64,000 nucleotides of DNA from Dokdonella_A sp963758365 (GCA_963758365.1 CAVWVB010000001.1:806001-870000), one strand, 5' to 3'; positions 33,046 to 44,154 are shown, numbered from the stretch's first letter. A program made the numbers and translations. Notes: a model not told the origin generated them from the letters alone.

Positions 33046-34836
33046 TCAGCCGAACTGCGCGTCGGGCATGTCGACGAGCGTGGCGGCGCCGCTGCGCATC
33101 GCCGCGGCGTGCGCATGGATGCGCGGCAGGATGCGCGTGAAATAGAAACGTGCGGTGTGGCGCTTGGCGTCGACAAAACCCTTCGACTGCGTCGACGCGT
33201 CCGCGGCAGCGACGCTGCGAGCCCACAGATAGGCCAGCGCGACATAGCCAGAATAAAACAGATAGTCGTATGCGGCGGCGCCCATCTCTTCGGGATCGGT
33301 CGTCGCGCGCTTGCCAAGATCCATCGTGAGGTCGCCCCATTCCCTGGTTGCGACCGCGAGCGGACCGATGAACTCGAGCAGCGTCGCATCTTCCGCGTGC
33401 GCGGCGCAGAAGTCGGCGATTTCGGCGAGAAAATGCTTCAGGCCCACGCCCTGCAACTGCAGGATCTTGCGCCCGAGCAGATCGATCGCCTGGATCTGCG
33501 TCGTGCCTTCGTAAAGGGTCGTGATGCGTGCGTCGCGGGAAAGCTGTTCGATGCCGTGTTCGGCTATGTAACCGTGGCCGCCGAAGATCTGCAGCGCGGC
33601 GTAGGTGCACTCGATGCCGGTTTCGGTCAGCAGTCCCTTGACGATCGGGGTCAGGAACGAGACCAGCGCCGACGCACGATCGCGCTCGGCGGCGTCGGTC
33701 GCATGCCGCGCGATGTCTTCCTGCAGGTAGGCATACAATCCGAGCAGTCGTCCGCCTTCCGCGAATGCTTTCTGGGTCAGCAGCATGCGTCGCACATCCG
33801 GATGCACGATCAGCGGGTCGGCGGGCTGGTCCGGAAACTTCGCTCCGGACAGCGCACGCATCTGCAGACGCTCGCGCGCGTACGCGAGTGAGTTCTGATA
33901 CGCGCGCTCGGTCAGGCCGAGCCCCTGCAGGCCGACCGCAAGGCGCGCGGTATTCATCATCGTGAACATTGCGACGAGGCCCTTGTTCGCCTGTCCGACC
34001 AGCCAGCCTTCGGCGCCGTCGAAATTCATCACGCAGGTGACCGACCCGTGGATACCCATCTTGTGCTCGATCGAGCCGCAGGCCAGCGCGTTGCGCGCGC
34101 CGGTCTTGCCGTCCCTGCCGACCTTGAACTTGGGCACGAGGAACAGCGAGATGCCCTTGACCCCGGCCGGAGCGTCCGGCAGGCGCGCGAGCACGAGGTG
34201 CAGGATGTTGTCGACGAAATCGTGTTCGCCCGCAGTGATGAAGATCTTGGTGCCGCTGATCCGGTAGCTGCCGTCGTCCGCGGGCTCGGCTCGCGTCTTG
34301 AGCAGGCCGAGGTCGGTACCGCAGTGCGGTTCGGTCAGGCACATCGTGCCGGTCCAGCGGCCGGAAACCAGCGGCTTGAGGAATACTTCGCGCTGCCAGT
34401 CCTCGCCATGGTGTTCGAGCGCCGAAGACGCGCCATGCGAGAGCATCGGGTAGTTGCCCCAGGACAGGTTGGCCGAATCGATCATTTCCTTGAGCGCGGC
34501 GCCGATCGTCTCGGGAAGCCCCTGGCCGCCGAACTTCTCGTGCGCGGTCAGGCCGATCCAGCCGCCGTCGACGTACTGCGCGAACGCTTCCTTGAACCCC
34601 CTCGGCGTGCGTACGGCATGGTTCGCCGCATCGAATGTGCAGCCTTCGCTGTCGCCGACCTGATTGAGCGGCGCGAGCACCTGGCTTGCGAATTTTCCGG
34701 CCTCTTCGAGGATTGCATCGATCACGTCGCGGGTTGCGGCCTCGCAGCCGGGCAGACGCGCGTAGACCGGCTCGACATCGAGCACGTCGTACAGCGCGAA
34801 GCGCAGGTCGGCGAGCGGGGCGGTGTAGCGGGTCAT
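33046..34836 (-). CDS. Acyl-CoA dehydrogenase (DmdC-like, long-form)
   Basis: This 596-residue FAD enzyme carries GTMCLTEPHCGTDLGLLKT, ISGTKIFITAGEHDF, HKMGIHGSVTCVMNFDGAEGWLVG and ALQIFGGHGYIAEHGIEQLSRDARITTLYEGTTQIQAIDLLGR, with Glu of LYEGTTQIQ as the expected catalytic base. The roughly 600-residue length with an extra C-terminal domain is that of the AcdA/DmdC group (3-methylmercaptopropionyl-CoA or long-chain acyl-CoA dehydrogenases). The substrate is not certain. The start at 34836 has GGAGAAG upstream. Confidence 0.9.
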   Translation of the reverse strand: MTRYTAPLADLRFALYDVLDVEPVYARLPGCEAATRDVIDAILEEAGKFASQVLAPLNQVGDSEGCTFDAANHAVRTPRGFKEAFAQYVDGGWIGLTAHEKFGGQGLPETIGAALKEMIDSANLSWGNYPMLSHGASSALEHHGEDWQREVFLKPLVSGRWTGTMCLTEPHCGTDLGLLKTRAEPADDGSYRISGTKIFITAGEHDFVDNILHLVLARLPDAPAGVKGISLFLVPKFKVGRDGKTGARNALACGSIEHKMGIHGSVTCVMNFDGAEGWLVGQANKGLVAMFTMMNTARLAVGLQGLGLTERAYQNSLAYARERLQMRALSGAKFPDQPADPLIVHPDVRRMLLTQKAFAEGGRLLGLYAYLQEDIARHATDAAERDRASALVSFLTPIVKGLLTETGIECTYAALQIFGGHGYIAEHGIEQLSRDARITTLYEGTTQIQAIDLLGRKILQLQGVGLKHFLAEIADFCAAHAEDATLLEFIGPLAVATREWGDLTMDLGKRATTDPEEMGAAAYDYLFYSGYVALAYLWARSVAAADASTQSKGFVDAKRHTARFYFTRILPRIHAHAAAMRSGAATLVDMPDAQFG

Positions 34837-34945
34837 CGACTTCTCCGTTGGCGGGGGCGCGATACGCGCGCGCGGCCCCTGACTGCTTGCGGTGGCGTCG
34901 CACGACGCGGCCGCGTGTGCTGGCGATCGCGCGGTCGCGGCCGGT

Positions 34946-35392
34946 TCAGCGATACGTGTTGGCCACGCCCGGCACCGGCGACAGGCGGCTCGAGCGCGTG
35001 AACTCGAAGCGTTCCTGCGGTTCGCTGGTCGAGATTGCACCCTTGAGCTCATAGGCGAAATCGCCGCTCGCAGGCAGCGTCGCGGTCGGACTCAGCAACG
35101 CCTCGACCACGTCGCCGCTGTTGCCGACGATGTCCATGTCGGGCGCGATATCGATCTCGCCTGCGGCGTTGCCGTTGATGCTGAGCTTCGCCTGGAGTGC
35201 GCTGAAGTGCATCGAGAACGTGCTGTAGTTCTGGATGCGCAGCACGAGCTTCCAGCGCCCGTCGGGCTGCACCGCGAGTTGCTGGATGCTCGCGGTGGAC
35301 GGATGCACCTTGCGCACCGGACCGCCGCCGCACGCGGCCAGCAGCAGGGCGAGGACAACGATGGCTGCGGCGAAAATGCGGCGCGGCTGCAT
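34946..35392 (-). CDS. Lipoprotein with LEA14/WHy-like domain
   Basis: The 148-residue protein has lipobox LLAAC (Cys21) after MQPRRIFAAAIVVLALL. The remainder, WKLVLRIQNYSTFSMHFSALQAKLSINGNAAGEIDIAPDMDI, resembles the water-stress/hypersensitive-response (LEA14-like) beta-sandwich. Such lipoproteins occur in Xanthomonadales without defined function. It is likely anchored in the outer membrane. It lies upstream of the acyl-CoA dehydrogenase on the same strand, 109 bases apart. Confidence 0.75.
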   Translation of the reverse strand: MQPRRIFAAAIVVLALLLAACGGGPVRKVHPSTASIQQLAVQPDGRWKLVLRIQNYSTFSMHFSALQAKLSINGNAAGEIDIAPDMDIVGNSGDVVEALLSPTATLPASGDFAYELKGAISTSEPQERFEFTRSSRLSPVPGVANTYR

Positions 35393-35526
35393 GGCGACCT
35401 CAAACGATCGTTCGAAGCGGGGGCCTAGCCTACCGAATAACCGTGACAGCGCAAAGGCGCGATGGTCCGCTGCGTGGGCGCCGCCTGGTCCGCATCGGGT
35501 TCCCGGGCGACCCCGCCGCGGCGGTC

Positions 35527-36216
35527 CTAGGGCATCGACGCGAATGTCGCGCGCCGCGCGATGAACGCGTCGATCGGTACCTGGCGCACGATTCGCCCCG
35601 CGCTCAGACGCACGACCTCGTCGGCGAGCGCGCCGACCTCGTCGGCATGATGGGTGACGAGCACGGTGAACACGCGCAGCTCGCGCTTGAGCCGTCTCAG
35701 GTAGTCGAGTACCTGCGCGCGCGCCTCGGCATGCAAGCCGGTCAACGGCTCGTCGAGCAGTAGCGCGCGCGGGTCGGCGAGCAGCGCGCGACCGACCGCG
35801 ACGCGCTGGCGCTCGCCGCCCGACAGCGAGCGCGGGTGGCGTTCGAGCAGCGCGCCGAGTTCGAGCAGTTCGACGATCGTGTCGAATCCCGGCGCGTGCC
35901 GCGGCGGCTGCGCGCGCGCGCCATAGAGCAGGTTGCGGCGCACGCTCAGATGCGGGAACAGGCGGCCATCCTGGAACACGTAGCCGATGCGCCGCCGCGC
36001 GACCGGCACGCAGATGCCGGCCGCGGTGTCGAGCAGCAGTTCGCCGTCGATCGCGATGCGCGCGGCCTGTGGTACGAGCAGGCCCGCGATTGCATTGAGC
36101 ACGCTGGTCTTGCCCGCGCCGGAGTTGCCGAACAGCGCGAGCGTGCGCGCGTCGCTGCGGAAGCCGACATCGAGATCGAGGTCGGCGAATGCGTGGTGCA
36201 GGCGCAGCTCAATCAC
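35527..36216 (-). CDS. modC: Molybdate ABC transporter ATP-binding protein ModC (short, no TOBE domain)
   Basis: The 229-residue ATPase starts at GTG 36216, overlapping the modB stop by eight bases. Walker A GNSGAGKTSVLN, Q-loop VFQDGRLFPHLSVRRNL, signature SLSGGERQRVAVGRAL, Walker B ALLLDEPLTGL and the H-loop VTHHADEV are all present. It ends soon after the ATPase core, lacking the C-terminal TOBE/Mop domain found in most ModC proteins (about 350 residues). Context with modB and modA supports molybdate over other anions. Confidence 0.9.
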   Translation of the reverse strand: MIELRLHHAFADLDLDVGFRSDARTLALFGNSGAGKTSVLNAIAGLLVPQAARIAIDGELLLDTAAGICVPVARRRIGYVFQDGRLFPHLSVRRNLLYGARAQPPRHAPGFDTIVELLELGALLERHPRSLSGGERQRVAVGRALLADPRALLLDEPLTGLHAEARAQVLDYLRRLKRELRVFTVLVTHHADEVGALADEVVRLSAGRIVRQVPIDAFIARRATFASMP

Positions 36217-36904
36217 GCGACGGCCTCCGCCACGGCGCGCCACCGGCGACCACGGCCGCCGAAGCGGCCGCAGCGAACGCGACGAGCAGCGCGACCAGCG
36301 CGAGCCGATGCACGCCGGCCATGCCGCCCGGCGTATTCATGAGTTCGTAGATCGCGATCGGCAGCGTGCGCGTCTGGCCCGGGATGTTCGACACGAAACT
36401 GATCGTCGCGCCGAACTCGCCGAATGCGCGCGCGAACGCGAGCACGCAGCCGGCCGCGATGCCGCGCAGCGACAGCGGCAGCGTGATCGTCGCGAATCGC
36501 CGCCAGGCGCCCGCACCGAGCGTTTCGGCCGCTGCTTCGAGGTGGCGGTCGACGTTGTCGAATGCGACGCGAATCGACAGCACGAGCAGCGGAAAACCCA
36601 TGACCGCGGCTGCGATGACCGCGCCGGTCCAGCGGAACGCGACGACGATTCCGACTTCGGCCAGCGCGTGGCCGAGCGGTCCGTTGCGGCCGAACAGCGC
36701 GAGCAGTGCGTAGCCGGTCACGACCGGCGGCAGGATCATCGGCAGGAACAGCAGCGCCTCGACGAGCAGGCGTCCCGGAAAGCGCCTTCGCGACAGCAGC
36801 CACGCCAGACCGAGCGCGAAAGGCAGCGCGCCGATCACGCTGAGCAGGCCGACGCGCAGGCTGAGCGCGAGCGCCTGCCAGTCGGCGGCGGTCAGTGCGT
36901 CCAC
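36209..36904 (-). CDS. modB: Molybdate ABC transporter permease ModB
   Basis: The 231-residue inner-membrane permease has about five helices. LPPVVTGYALLALFGRNGPLG and the cytoplasmic EAA loop EAAAETLGAGAWRRFATITLPLSLRGIAAG are diagnostic of ModB. VLAFARAFGEFGATISFVSNIPGQTRTLPIAIYE is nearly invariant in molybdate permeases. It is overlapped by modC and lies 21 bases after modA. Confidence 0.95.
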   Translation of the reverse strand: MDALTAADWQALALSLRVGLLSVIGALPFALGLAWLLSRRRFPGRLLVEALLFLPMILPPVVTGYALLALFGRNGPLGHALAEVGIVVAFRWTGAVIAAAVMGFPLLVLSIRVAFDNVDRHLEAAAETLGAGAWRRFATITLPLSLRGIAAGCVLAFARAFGEFGATISFVSNIPGQTRTLPIAIYELMNTPGGMAGVHRLALVALLVAFAAAASAAVVAGGAPWRRPSRD

Positions 36905-36925
36905 GCGGCCACGGCGGCTTGGCGG

Positions 36926-37702
36926 CTACTTCGGCGGAGCGTCGAACCCATACGCGCGGAAGATCGCCTGTTCGGGCGCACTGCGCAAGCGTTCGAGCAG
37001 CGCGCGCGCGGCCGCCGAATCGTGGCCGGCGACCACAGCGGCCGGATAGACGATCGCGGGATGGCTCGCCTCGGGGAAGGTCGCGACGATGCGCACGCCG
37101 GGTTCGGATACCGCATCGGATCGATAGACGATGCCGAGCGGCGCCTCGCCGCGCGCGACGAAATTGAGCGCCGCGCGCACGTTGTCGGCCGCGACGATGC
37201 GCACGGCAATCGCGTCCCAGATGCCGAGCGACGCGAGTGCGGCCTTCGAGTAGCGGCCCGCCGGCACGCTGTTCGGTTCGGCGATCGCGAGGCGCCCGTC
37301 AGCGCCGAGCGCGCCCGCGAGGTCGAAACCGAGTGCGATCGCGAGGCGCAGCGTGCTTGCCTTCGGCGCGACCAGCACGAGCGCATTGCCGAGCAGGTCG
37401 CGGCGCGTGCCCGCGACCAGCAGGTGCTTCGCGTCGAGATAGTCCATCCAGGCCTGGTCGGCAGAGATGTACAGCGCCGCGGGCGCGCCGGCCTCGATCT
37501 GGCGCGCGAGCTGCGAGCTCGCGGCATAGCTGACCGCGATCTCGCCGGGCGCGGCCAGGCCCGGGCCGGCGAGGATTGCGTCGAGCGCGGGCTTGAGGCT
37601 CGCCGCGGCGAACACGAGCACCGGCGTCGCGCGCGCGGACAGCGCCGGTAGTGCAACGAGCAGCGCGAGCAGCACCTTGGCGAGCCATCCCGCATGGCAC
37701 AT
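36926..37702 (-). CDS. modA: Molybdate-binding periplasmic protein ModA
   Basis: The 258-residue solute-binding protein has a signal peptide (AKVLLALLVALPALSARA). The mature N terminus VLVFAAASLKPALDAIL is the canonical ModA opening with the oxyanion-binding Ser. YAASSQLARQIEAGAPAALYISADQAWMDYL and RLAIAEPNSVPAGRYSKAALASLG are further signatures. An upstream in-frame ATG (37762) would add an unlikely N-terminal extension. First gene of modABC, divergent from recQ. Confidence 0.93.
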   Translation of the reverse strand: MCHAGWLAKVLLALLVALPALSARATPVLVFAAASLKPALDAILAGPGLAAPGEIAVSYAASSQLARQIEAGAPAALYISADQAWMDYLDAKHLLVAGTRRDLLGNALVLVAPKASTLRLAIALGFDLAGALGADGRLAIAEPNSVPAGRYSKAALASLGIWDAIAVRIVAADNVRAALNFVARGEAPLGIVYRSDAVSEPGVRIVATFPEASHPAIVYPAAVVAGHDSAAARALLERLRSAPEQAIFRAYGFDAPPK

Positions 37703-37974
37703 GCAGCGCGGCGCGCACGCACGCTTGCTCGCGTCGAACCTGTTCAAGCCGGGCAAGGCCATGTCGAGCCCATCCAATCGCTGCGGTTGTCGCGCGTCCG
37801 CGTGCTGCGGTCGTGCCGCTTCTGCGTATGGTCGCGGATCGCGCATGCGCACGCCAGCGGAACTGCTCCGCGTGCGTACGGACGACGCGAGCCGGGCATG
37901 CGATTGGCGTGCCGGTCGAGTTGCGCCTCGGATCCGGGCGTCGGTTCGATCGCGCGCTTTGCTAGCATGGCGCG

Positions 37975-39789
<1,815 letters not shown>

Positions 39790-39830
39790 AAAAATCGGCT
39801 CTGCCCGGAAACCCTGTCGCGATACCTTGA

Positions 39831-40622
39831 TCAGAAACGCAAACGCGCGAACAGCGACGGGCCGTCCAGATCGACGTCGAAACTCGCATCGTAGCGATTG
39901 GTGTCACGGCGTACGTGAATGCGGGTCACGCCATATTCCGCGGCGACGCCGAAATGGCGCGTCGGGAACCATTCGAGTCCGGCGCGTGCGTCGTACACGT
40001 GGCCGCTCAGCGTGCCGCCGCCCCTGGCCACGCCGGATGCATGGACGTAGATGCGCGTGGAATCGGAGAACGCGTGTTTCCAGGCCAGTTGCAGCAGCGG
40101 CGCGACTGCGCTTTCGTCGATCCGCGCGCTTACCGCAGCGGTCACGCCGGCCACGCTGGCGGTGCCTTCGAGACGGAACCCGACCCGGTACAGGACCGCG
40201 CCGACACCGACCCCGAACACGTCGTCGCCTTGACCGAACCAGAAATCGTAGCTCGCGCTCGTTGCCCCGAAATCCAGCGCGCTGTGCAACGACGCGCTGG
40301 CATCGAATGCGACGCCCTCGAATTCGAACGGCCGCGACAGCGTGCTGGAAGCATGGTGATCGAGGCCGTAGTAGTCGAGCGTAAACCCCTGGTCGTCGCC
40401 CACCAGCACGTCGAGGCGAACGCGTCCGATCGTCTCGTACGCGTTGCGGGATTCCAATCCACCGCTGCCGGCTCCGTCGTAGGCGCCATGCAAACCCGCC
40501 TGCCTCTCGATCAGGTAGGCGCCGAGCCAGAGGCTGGTCCGGTCCAGCGCAGGGGACGGCGCGGCCGACGCACTGGCGGCAGCCAGGCTGCCGATGCCGA
40601 ACAGGTAGCGCTGCGCGCGCAT
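39831..40622 (-). CDS. Putative outer-membrane beta-barrel protein
   Basis: The 263-residue protein has a signal peptide (GIGSLAAASASA). Alternating hydrophobic/polar strands (LWLGAYLIERQ, RVRLDVLVGDDQGFTLDYYGLDHH, SARIDESAVAPLLQLAWKHAF, GLEWFPTRHFGVAAEYGVTRIHV) run to a C-terminal strand ending LFARLRF, the Phe-terminated beta-signal recognised by BamA. No specific family was recognised. It is the last gene before kynU on the minus strand, 107 bases away, and is convergent with recQ. Confidence 0.7.
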   Translation of the reverse strand: MRAQRYLFGIGSLAAASASAAPSPALDRTSLWLGAYLIERQAGLHGAYDGAGSGGLESRNAYETIGRVRLDVLVGDDQGFTLDYYGLDHHASSTLSRPFEFEGVAFDASASLHSALDFGATSASYDFWFGQGDDVFGVGVGAVLYRVGFRLEGTASVAGVTAAVSARIDESAVAPLLQLAWKHAFSDSTRIYVHASGVARGGGTLSGHVYDARAGLEWFPTRHFGVAAEYGVTRIHVRRDTNRYDASFDVDLDGPSLFARLRF

Positions 40623-40729
40623 CGCGACGATGCGGGGGTTCACTGTGATGGCGCTCGATGACGCTGCGGAGTCCAAGCATAGCGCTTCGGGGCGCGCTGG
40701 AACGGTCGCACCCGGTGTGTCGGAGCACG

Positions 40730-42031
40730 TCAGTCGCGTTGTCCCGCGGTCCATTCGACGACCGCAATCACGAAGCGCAGGCAGTCCATGCGCCGGTTGT
40801 AGAGCGGCGTCGGCGCGGCGCGGATCACGTCCGGTTCGCGCCAGTCGACGACGATGCCGCGTGCATGCAGGTGCTCGTACAGCGAGCGGCCGCTGTCGCG
40901 CGGTCCCTTGACGCGCAACGAGAGCTGGCAGCCGCGGCGCACGGGTTCGCGCGGCGTCGCGATCTCGAGTACGTCGCCCGCGTGCGTGCGGATCAGGTAC
41001 TCGAGATACGCGGTCAGCGCCTCGGACCTGGCACGCAGCGCAGCCATGCCGGCGCGGCGGAACAGCGCGAGCGACACGCGCAGCGGTGCGAGCGCGAGGA
41101 TCGGCGGATTGCTGAGCTGCCAGCCGTCCGCGCCCGCCGCCGGCACGAACCCGGGACGCATCTGGAACCGGCTCGCCTGATCGTGACCCCACCAGCCCGC
41201 GAAGCGCGGCAGGTCGGCGTTCGCGTGGCGTTCGTGCACGAAGCATCCGGCGACCGCGCCGGGTCCCGAATTGAGGTACTTGTAGCTGCACCAGACCGCG
41301 AAGTCGCAGCCGACGTCGTGCAGCGACAGAAGCAGGTTGCCGGCCGCATGGGCAAGGTCGAAACCGACCCGGCAGCCCCGCGCGTGCGCCGCACGCGTGA
41401 TCGCGGCGAGGTCGAACGCCTGGCCGGTCAGGTACTGCACGCCGGGCAGCATGACCAGCGCGATGCGCTCGCCGTGGCGCTCGATTGCGTCGAGAATCGC
41501 TGTATCGCGGATCGCGCCACCCGGCTCGTCGCCGTCGAGCTGGATCAGCGCCGTGGCCGGGTCATGGCCATGGAAGCGGATCTGTGACGCGACCGCGTGG
41601 TGATCGGACGGAAACGCGTTGCCCTCGATCAGGATCGCGTGGCGCGTCGCGGTCGGGCGATAGAAACTGACCATCATCAGGTGCAGATTCGCGGTCAGCG
41701 AGTTCATCGCAACGACTTCCTGCGCCTGCGCGCCGACCAGGGCAGCCAGATCCTCGCGCACGAGCGCGTGGTAGGGCATCCACGGATGGCGGCCGCGGAA
41801 GTGCGCTTCGACCCCGAGGTTCTGCCAGTCCTCGAGCTCCTCGAGCAGCGCGGAACGCACCGCGCGCGGCTGCAGGCCGAGCGAGTTGCCGCACAGATAG
41901 ACCTGGTCGCTGCCGTCGGCGTTGCGCGGGATCAGGAACTCGTCGCGATAGGCGGCGAACGGATCGGCCGCGTCGAGCGCGAGCGCCTGGTTCTCGGCGT
42001 CGCGCCATGTTGCTGTCGGCATCGCGGTCAC
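40730..42031 (-). CDS. kynU: Kynureninase
   Basis: KynU hydrolyses kynurenine or 3-hydroxykynurenine to anthranilate or 3-hydroxyanthranilate plus alanine. The 433-residue PLP enzyme has VYLCGNSLGLQPRAVRSAL, EVVAMNSLTANLHLMMVSFYRP, EGNAFPSDHHAVASQIRFHG, GFDLAHAAGNLLLSLHDVGCDFAVWCSYKYLNSGPGAVAG (PLP Lys in SYKYLNSG) and NPPILALAPLRVSLALF. The GTG at 42031 overlaps the preceding stop by four bases; an ATG at 42022 is the alternative. It supplies 3-hydroxyanthranilate to the dioxygenase encoded at 46053. Confidence 0.95.
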   Translation of the reverse strand: MTAMPTATWRDAENQALALDAADPFAAYRDEFLIPRNADGSDQVYLCGNSLGLQPRAVRSALLEELEDWQNLGVEAHFRGRHPWMPYHALVREDLAALVGAQAQEVVAMNSLTANLHLMMVSFYRPTATRHAILIEGNAFPSDHHAVASQIRFHGHDPATALIQLDGDEPGGAIRDTAILDAIERHGERIALVMLPGVQYLTGQAFDLAAITRAAHARGCRVGFDLAHAAGNLLLSLHDVGCDFAVWCSYKYLNSGPGAVAGCFVHERHANADLPRFAGWWGHDQASRFQMRPGFVPAAGADGWQLSNPPILALAPLRVSLALFRRAGMAALRARSEALTAYLEYLIRTHAGDVLEIATPREPVRRGCQLSLRVKGPRDSGRSLYEHLHARGIVVDWREPDVIRAAPTPLYNRRMDCLRFVIAVVEWTAGQRD

Positions 42032-42552
42032 GGCTCGAGCGATGCGACGACGCGATCGCAGGTGCGGTCGAATTCGGCGTTCCAGGCGGCGGGCGTGGCC
42101 GCGAGCAGCGGCCGCTGGCAGCGCACCTCGACCGCGATCTTGCCCTTGAGCTGGAAGTTGTCGCGCACGACGTACTTGGTCTTGCCGCGCACGACGAAAT
42201 ACTGATGCACGGAAGTATCGCTGCTCGACGTGTCGATCTCGTAACCGGGCTGCGCCTTGGCGTGCTCGAATTCCTCCTGCACGACGACGCTGAACTGGTT
42301 CGTGTTGGCGAGTTCGCGCGTCTTCACGGTTGCTGTCGCGCTGTCGTCACTGCCTTGCGCGGTCGCATCGGGGATCTGGAATGCGACCGCCTGCGGGTTG
42401 CCGTCTTTCTTCTCCATGACCGCGGTCCAGTCCGGCGGCGCGCTGAAATGCACCTTGCCGTCGTTGAGCGTGTAGGCGGTGGTGTCCTGCGCCTGCGCGA
42501 TCGGAGTACACAGGGTGGCGCACAGCAGGAGCAGGCGGGCATCGGGTTTCAT
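42028..42552 (-). CDS. Hypothetical secreted protein in the kynurenine block
   Basis: The 174-residue protein has a signal peptide (ARLLLLCATLCTPIAQAQ). The mature part, YTLNDGKVHFSAPPDWTAVMEKKDGNPQAVAFQIPD and EVRCQRPLLAATPAAWNAEFDRTCDRVVASL, contains two Cys that may pair. It is not recognised as an enzyme. It lies between ACMSD (three bases) and kynU (overlap), so it is co-transcribed with them. Its role in tryptophan breakdown is unknown. Confidence 0.7.
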   Translation of the reverse strand: MKPDARLLLLCATLCTPIAQAQDTTAYTLNDGKVHFSAPPDWTAVMEKKDGNPQAVAFQIPDATAQGSDDSATATVKTRELANTNQFSVVVQEEFEHAKAQPGYEIDTSSSDTSVHQYFVVRGKTKYVVRDNFQLKGKIAVEVRCQRPLLAATPAAWNAEFDRTCDRVVASLEP

Positions 42553-42555
42553 CGG

Positions 42556-43575
42556 TCACTCCGAATCATCGGCAAAGCGGGAATAGGGCAGGCCGAGCCA
42601 CTCGAGCGCGGTGCCGTGGAACAGCCGGGCCTGGTCGGCGGGCGGCAGGCCGAGCGCGGCGATACCGCTGCCCGGTTCCTGTTCGCCGAGCGGGAACGGG
42701 TAGTCGGTGCCGAGCATCACGGTGTCGACGCCAGCGACCTCGAGCAGGTAGCGCAGCGCCGCGTCGTCGTGCACGCACGAATCGAAATAGATGCGACCGA
42801 GATACTCCCGCGGATTGCGCGCGTTGTCGGTCGCGACAAGATCCGGGCGCATGCGGAAACCATGCTCGATGCGGCCAACCGTGTAGGGGAACGCGCCGCC
42901 GCCGTGGGCCAGGCACACCTTGAGGTTCGGCAGGCGCTCGAGCACGCCGCCGAAGATCAGGCAGCAGGCCGCGCGCGACTGCTCGGCCGGCATGCCGACC
43001 AGCCATGGCAGCCAGTACTTGGGCATCGATGCGGCGCCCATCATGTCCCAGGGATGCACGAGAATCGCGGCGCCGAGTTCCGCCGCGGCTTCGAAGAACG
43101 GAAACAGCTCGGGCGCATCGAGGTTCCACTGCTCGCAGTGCGATCCGACCTGGATTCCGGACAGCCCGAGCTCGTCGATGCAGCGTTCCATCTCCTGGAT
43201 CGCGAGCGTCGGTGCCTGCAGCGGCACCGTACCGATGCCCGCGTAATGGCGTGGATACTGGCGGCAGAGTCCGGCCGTGTGGTCGTTCAGGTGACGGTGC
43301 AGTTCGAGCGCCTGGCTCGGCTTGGCCCAGTACGAGAACAGCACCGGAACGGTCGACACGACCTGCACGTCGACACCGAAGCGCGCGTACTCGCCGATGC
43401 GCACCTCGGCATCGAACGCGTTGGCCCAGACCTCGCGGAAGAACCTCCCGTCCTTGTAGATGCGATGGCGCCCGTCCGCCTCGACCATGACCGGGAAGCG
43501 GTTGTCGCCGAATTTCTCGGCCAGGTTCGGCCAGCTCGGCGGCAGGATATGGGCGTGGGTGTCGATCTTGAGCAT
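42556..43575 (-). CDS. nbaD: 2-amino-3-carboxymuconate-6-semialdehyde decarboxylase (ACMSD)
   Basis: ACMSD removes CO2 from 2-amino-3-carboxymuconate semialdehyde, diverting it from quinolinate. The 339-residue amidohydrolase has the metal pair H7-A-H9 (DTHAHILPPSWPNL), STVPVLFSYWAKP, AILVHPWDM, PKYWLPWLVGMPAE, CLAHGGGAFPYTVGRIEHGF and VMLGTDYPFPLGE, all characteristic of ACMSD from bacteria to human. The start at 43575 gives MLKIDTHAH. First gene of the downstream half of the split kynurenine block. Confidence 0.95.
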   Translation of the reverse strand: MLKIDTHAHILPPSWPNLAEKFGDNRFPVMVEADGRHRIYKDGRFFREVWANAFDAEVRIGEYARFGVDVQVVSTVPVLFSYWAKPSQALELHRHLNDHTAGLCRQYPRHYAGIGTVPLQAPTLAIQEMERCIDELGLSGIQVGSHCEQWNLDAPELFPFFEAAAELGAAILVHPWDMMGAASMPKYWLPWLVGMPAEQSRAACCLIFGGVLERLPNLKVCLAHGGGAFPYTVGRIEHGFRMRPDLVATDNARNPREYLGRIYFDSCVHDDAALRYLLEVAGVDTVMLGTDYPFPLGEQEPGSGIAALGLPPADQARLFHGTALEWLGLPYSRFADDSE

Positions 43576-44036
43576 GGCGACGCAGTGTACCCAGTTGTCG
43601 ACTTGCCCGGCTGGGATCGCTCCGGCAGTCCGGCGCACGGTGCGCGACGCAGACCGGGGCGTGGGCGATCGCGGCCGCGCCCTGCGCCGCCGCATCAGGA
43701 TCGCGCCGGCTTCTCCGCATCGGCCCGCTGCAGCAGGTGCGCGAGGGTAGCGATGGTGTCGGTCATGCGATCGATCGCTTCGACGATCGCGGCATTCGTA
43801 TCCTGGTCTGCTTTCGATCTTTCTCCTCGAACCTGCGGAGATCGGTCCTCGCAAGACGCTATCGCAATGGAGAAACCTTGCGTGTTGTGCGATCTCTGTA
43901 TTAGTCACTGCCCGATGACTCTGCTACGTAGAGTCGAGTGCGTGAGTGGGCCGCGAGGCGCCGTGGTTGGAATCCGACACCAAGCGAGCGTATGGTCGGT
44001 GGGGTGGGGTCAATTGGTAGTTCGGGGAGAACATCC
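43576..44036. other. Intergenic region left of the metalloprotease insert
   Basis: No supported gene lies in these 461 bases. From about 43760 the composition falls visibly in GC compared with both flanks and stays lower through the metalloprotease and IPTL-CTERM genes, suggesting the left edge of an inserted segment. A short frame at 43868-44040 contains a C-x2-C-x2-C-x3-C pattern but has no other support. No terminal repeats or integrase were seen. GGGGAG at 44024 is a good ribosome-binding site for the ATG at 44037. Confidence 0.5.
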
Positions 44037-44141
44037 ATGATCAGATACACCGCACCAGTCGCACTGGTGATGACATGCCGGACCGGGCAAGACGGTCTTT
44101 TCGAGCATCGGTCCGCAGCAGCCATCTGGCCCGGATGGTGA
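44037..44141 (+). pseudogene. Out-of-frame signal-peptide start of the metalloprotease gene
   Basis: An ATG with an excellent ribosome-binding site (GGGGAG, seven bases upstream) opens MIRYTAPVALVM, which looks like the first half of a signal peptide, but this frame stops at 44141. The +1 frame from 44074 reads HAGPGKTVFSSIGPQQPSGP and on, in phase, into the metalloprotease. Skipping one base near 44068-44074 joins them. Either the gene is frame-shifted in nature or the assembly has an error. Confidence 0.6.
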
Positions 44142-44154
44142 TGTCGCCTGGCCT

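Noticed and set aside
37963..37974. Leaderless transcription of recQ from TAGCAT
   Set aside because: The -10 is suggestive but no -35 at suitable spacing was found, so it is only mentioned in the recQ entry.
43697..43770. A minus-strand tail reading MTDTIATLAHLLQRADAEKPARS
   Set aside because: Only 23 residues from its ATG; upstream codons in frame have no start. Too weak to call a gene.
43868..44040. A short plus-strand frame starting MEKPCVLCDLCISHCP, resembling a 4Fe-4S Cys motif
   Set aside because: No ribosome-binding site, no second cluster or ferredoxin-like sequence after it, and it lies inside a large non-coding frame; the Cys pattern is probably chance.
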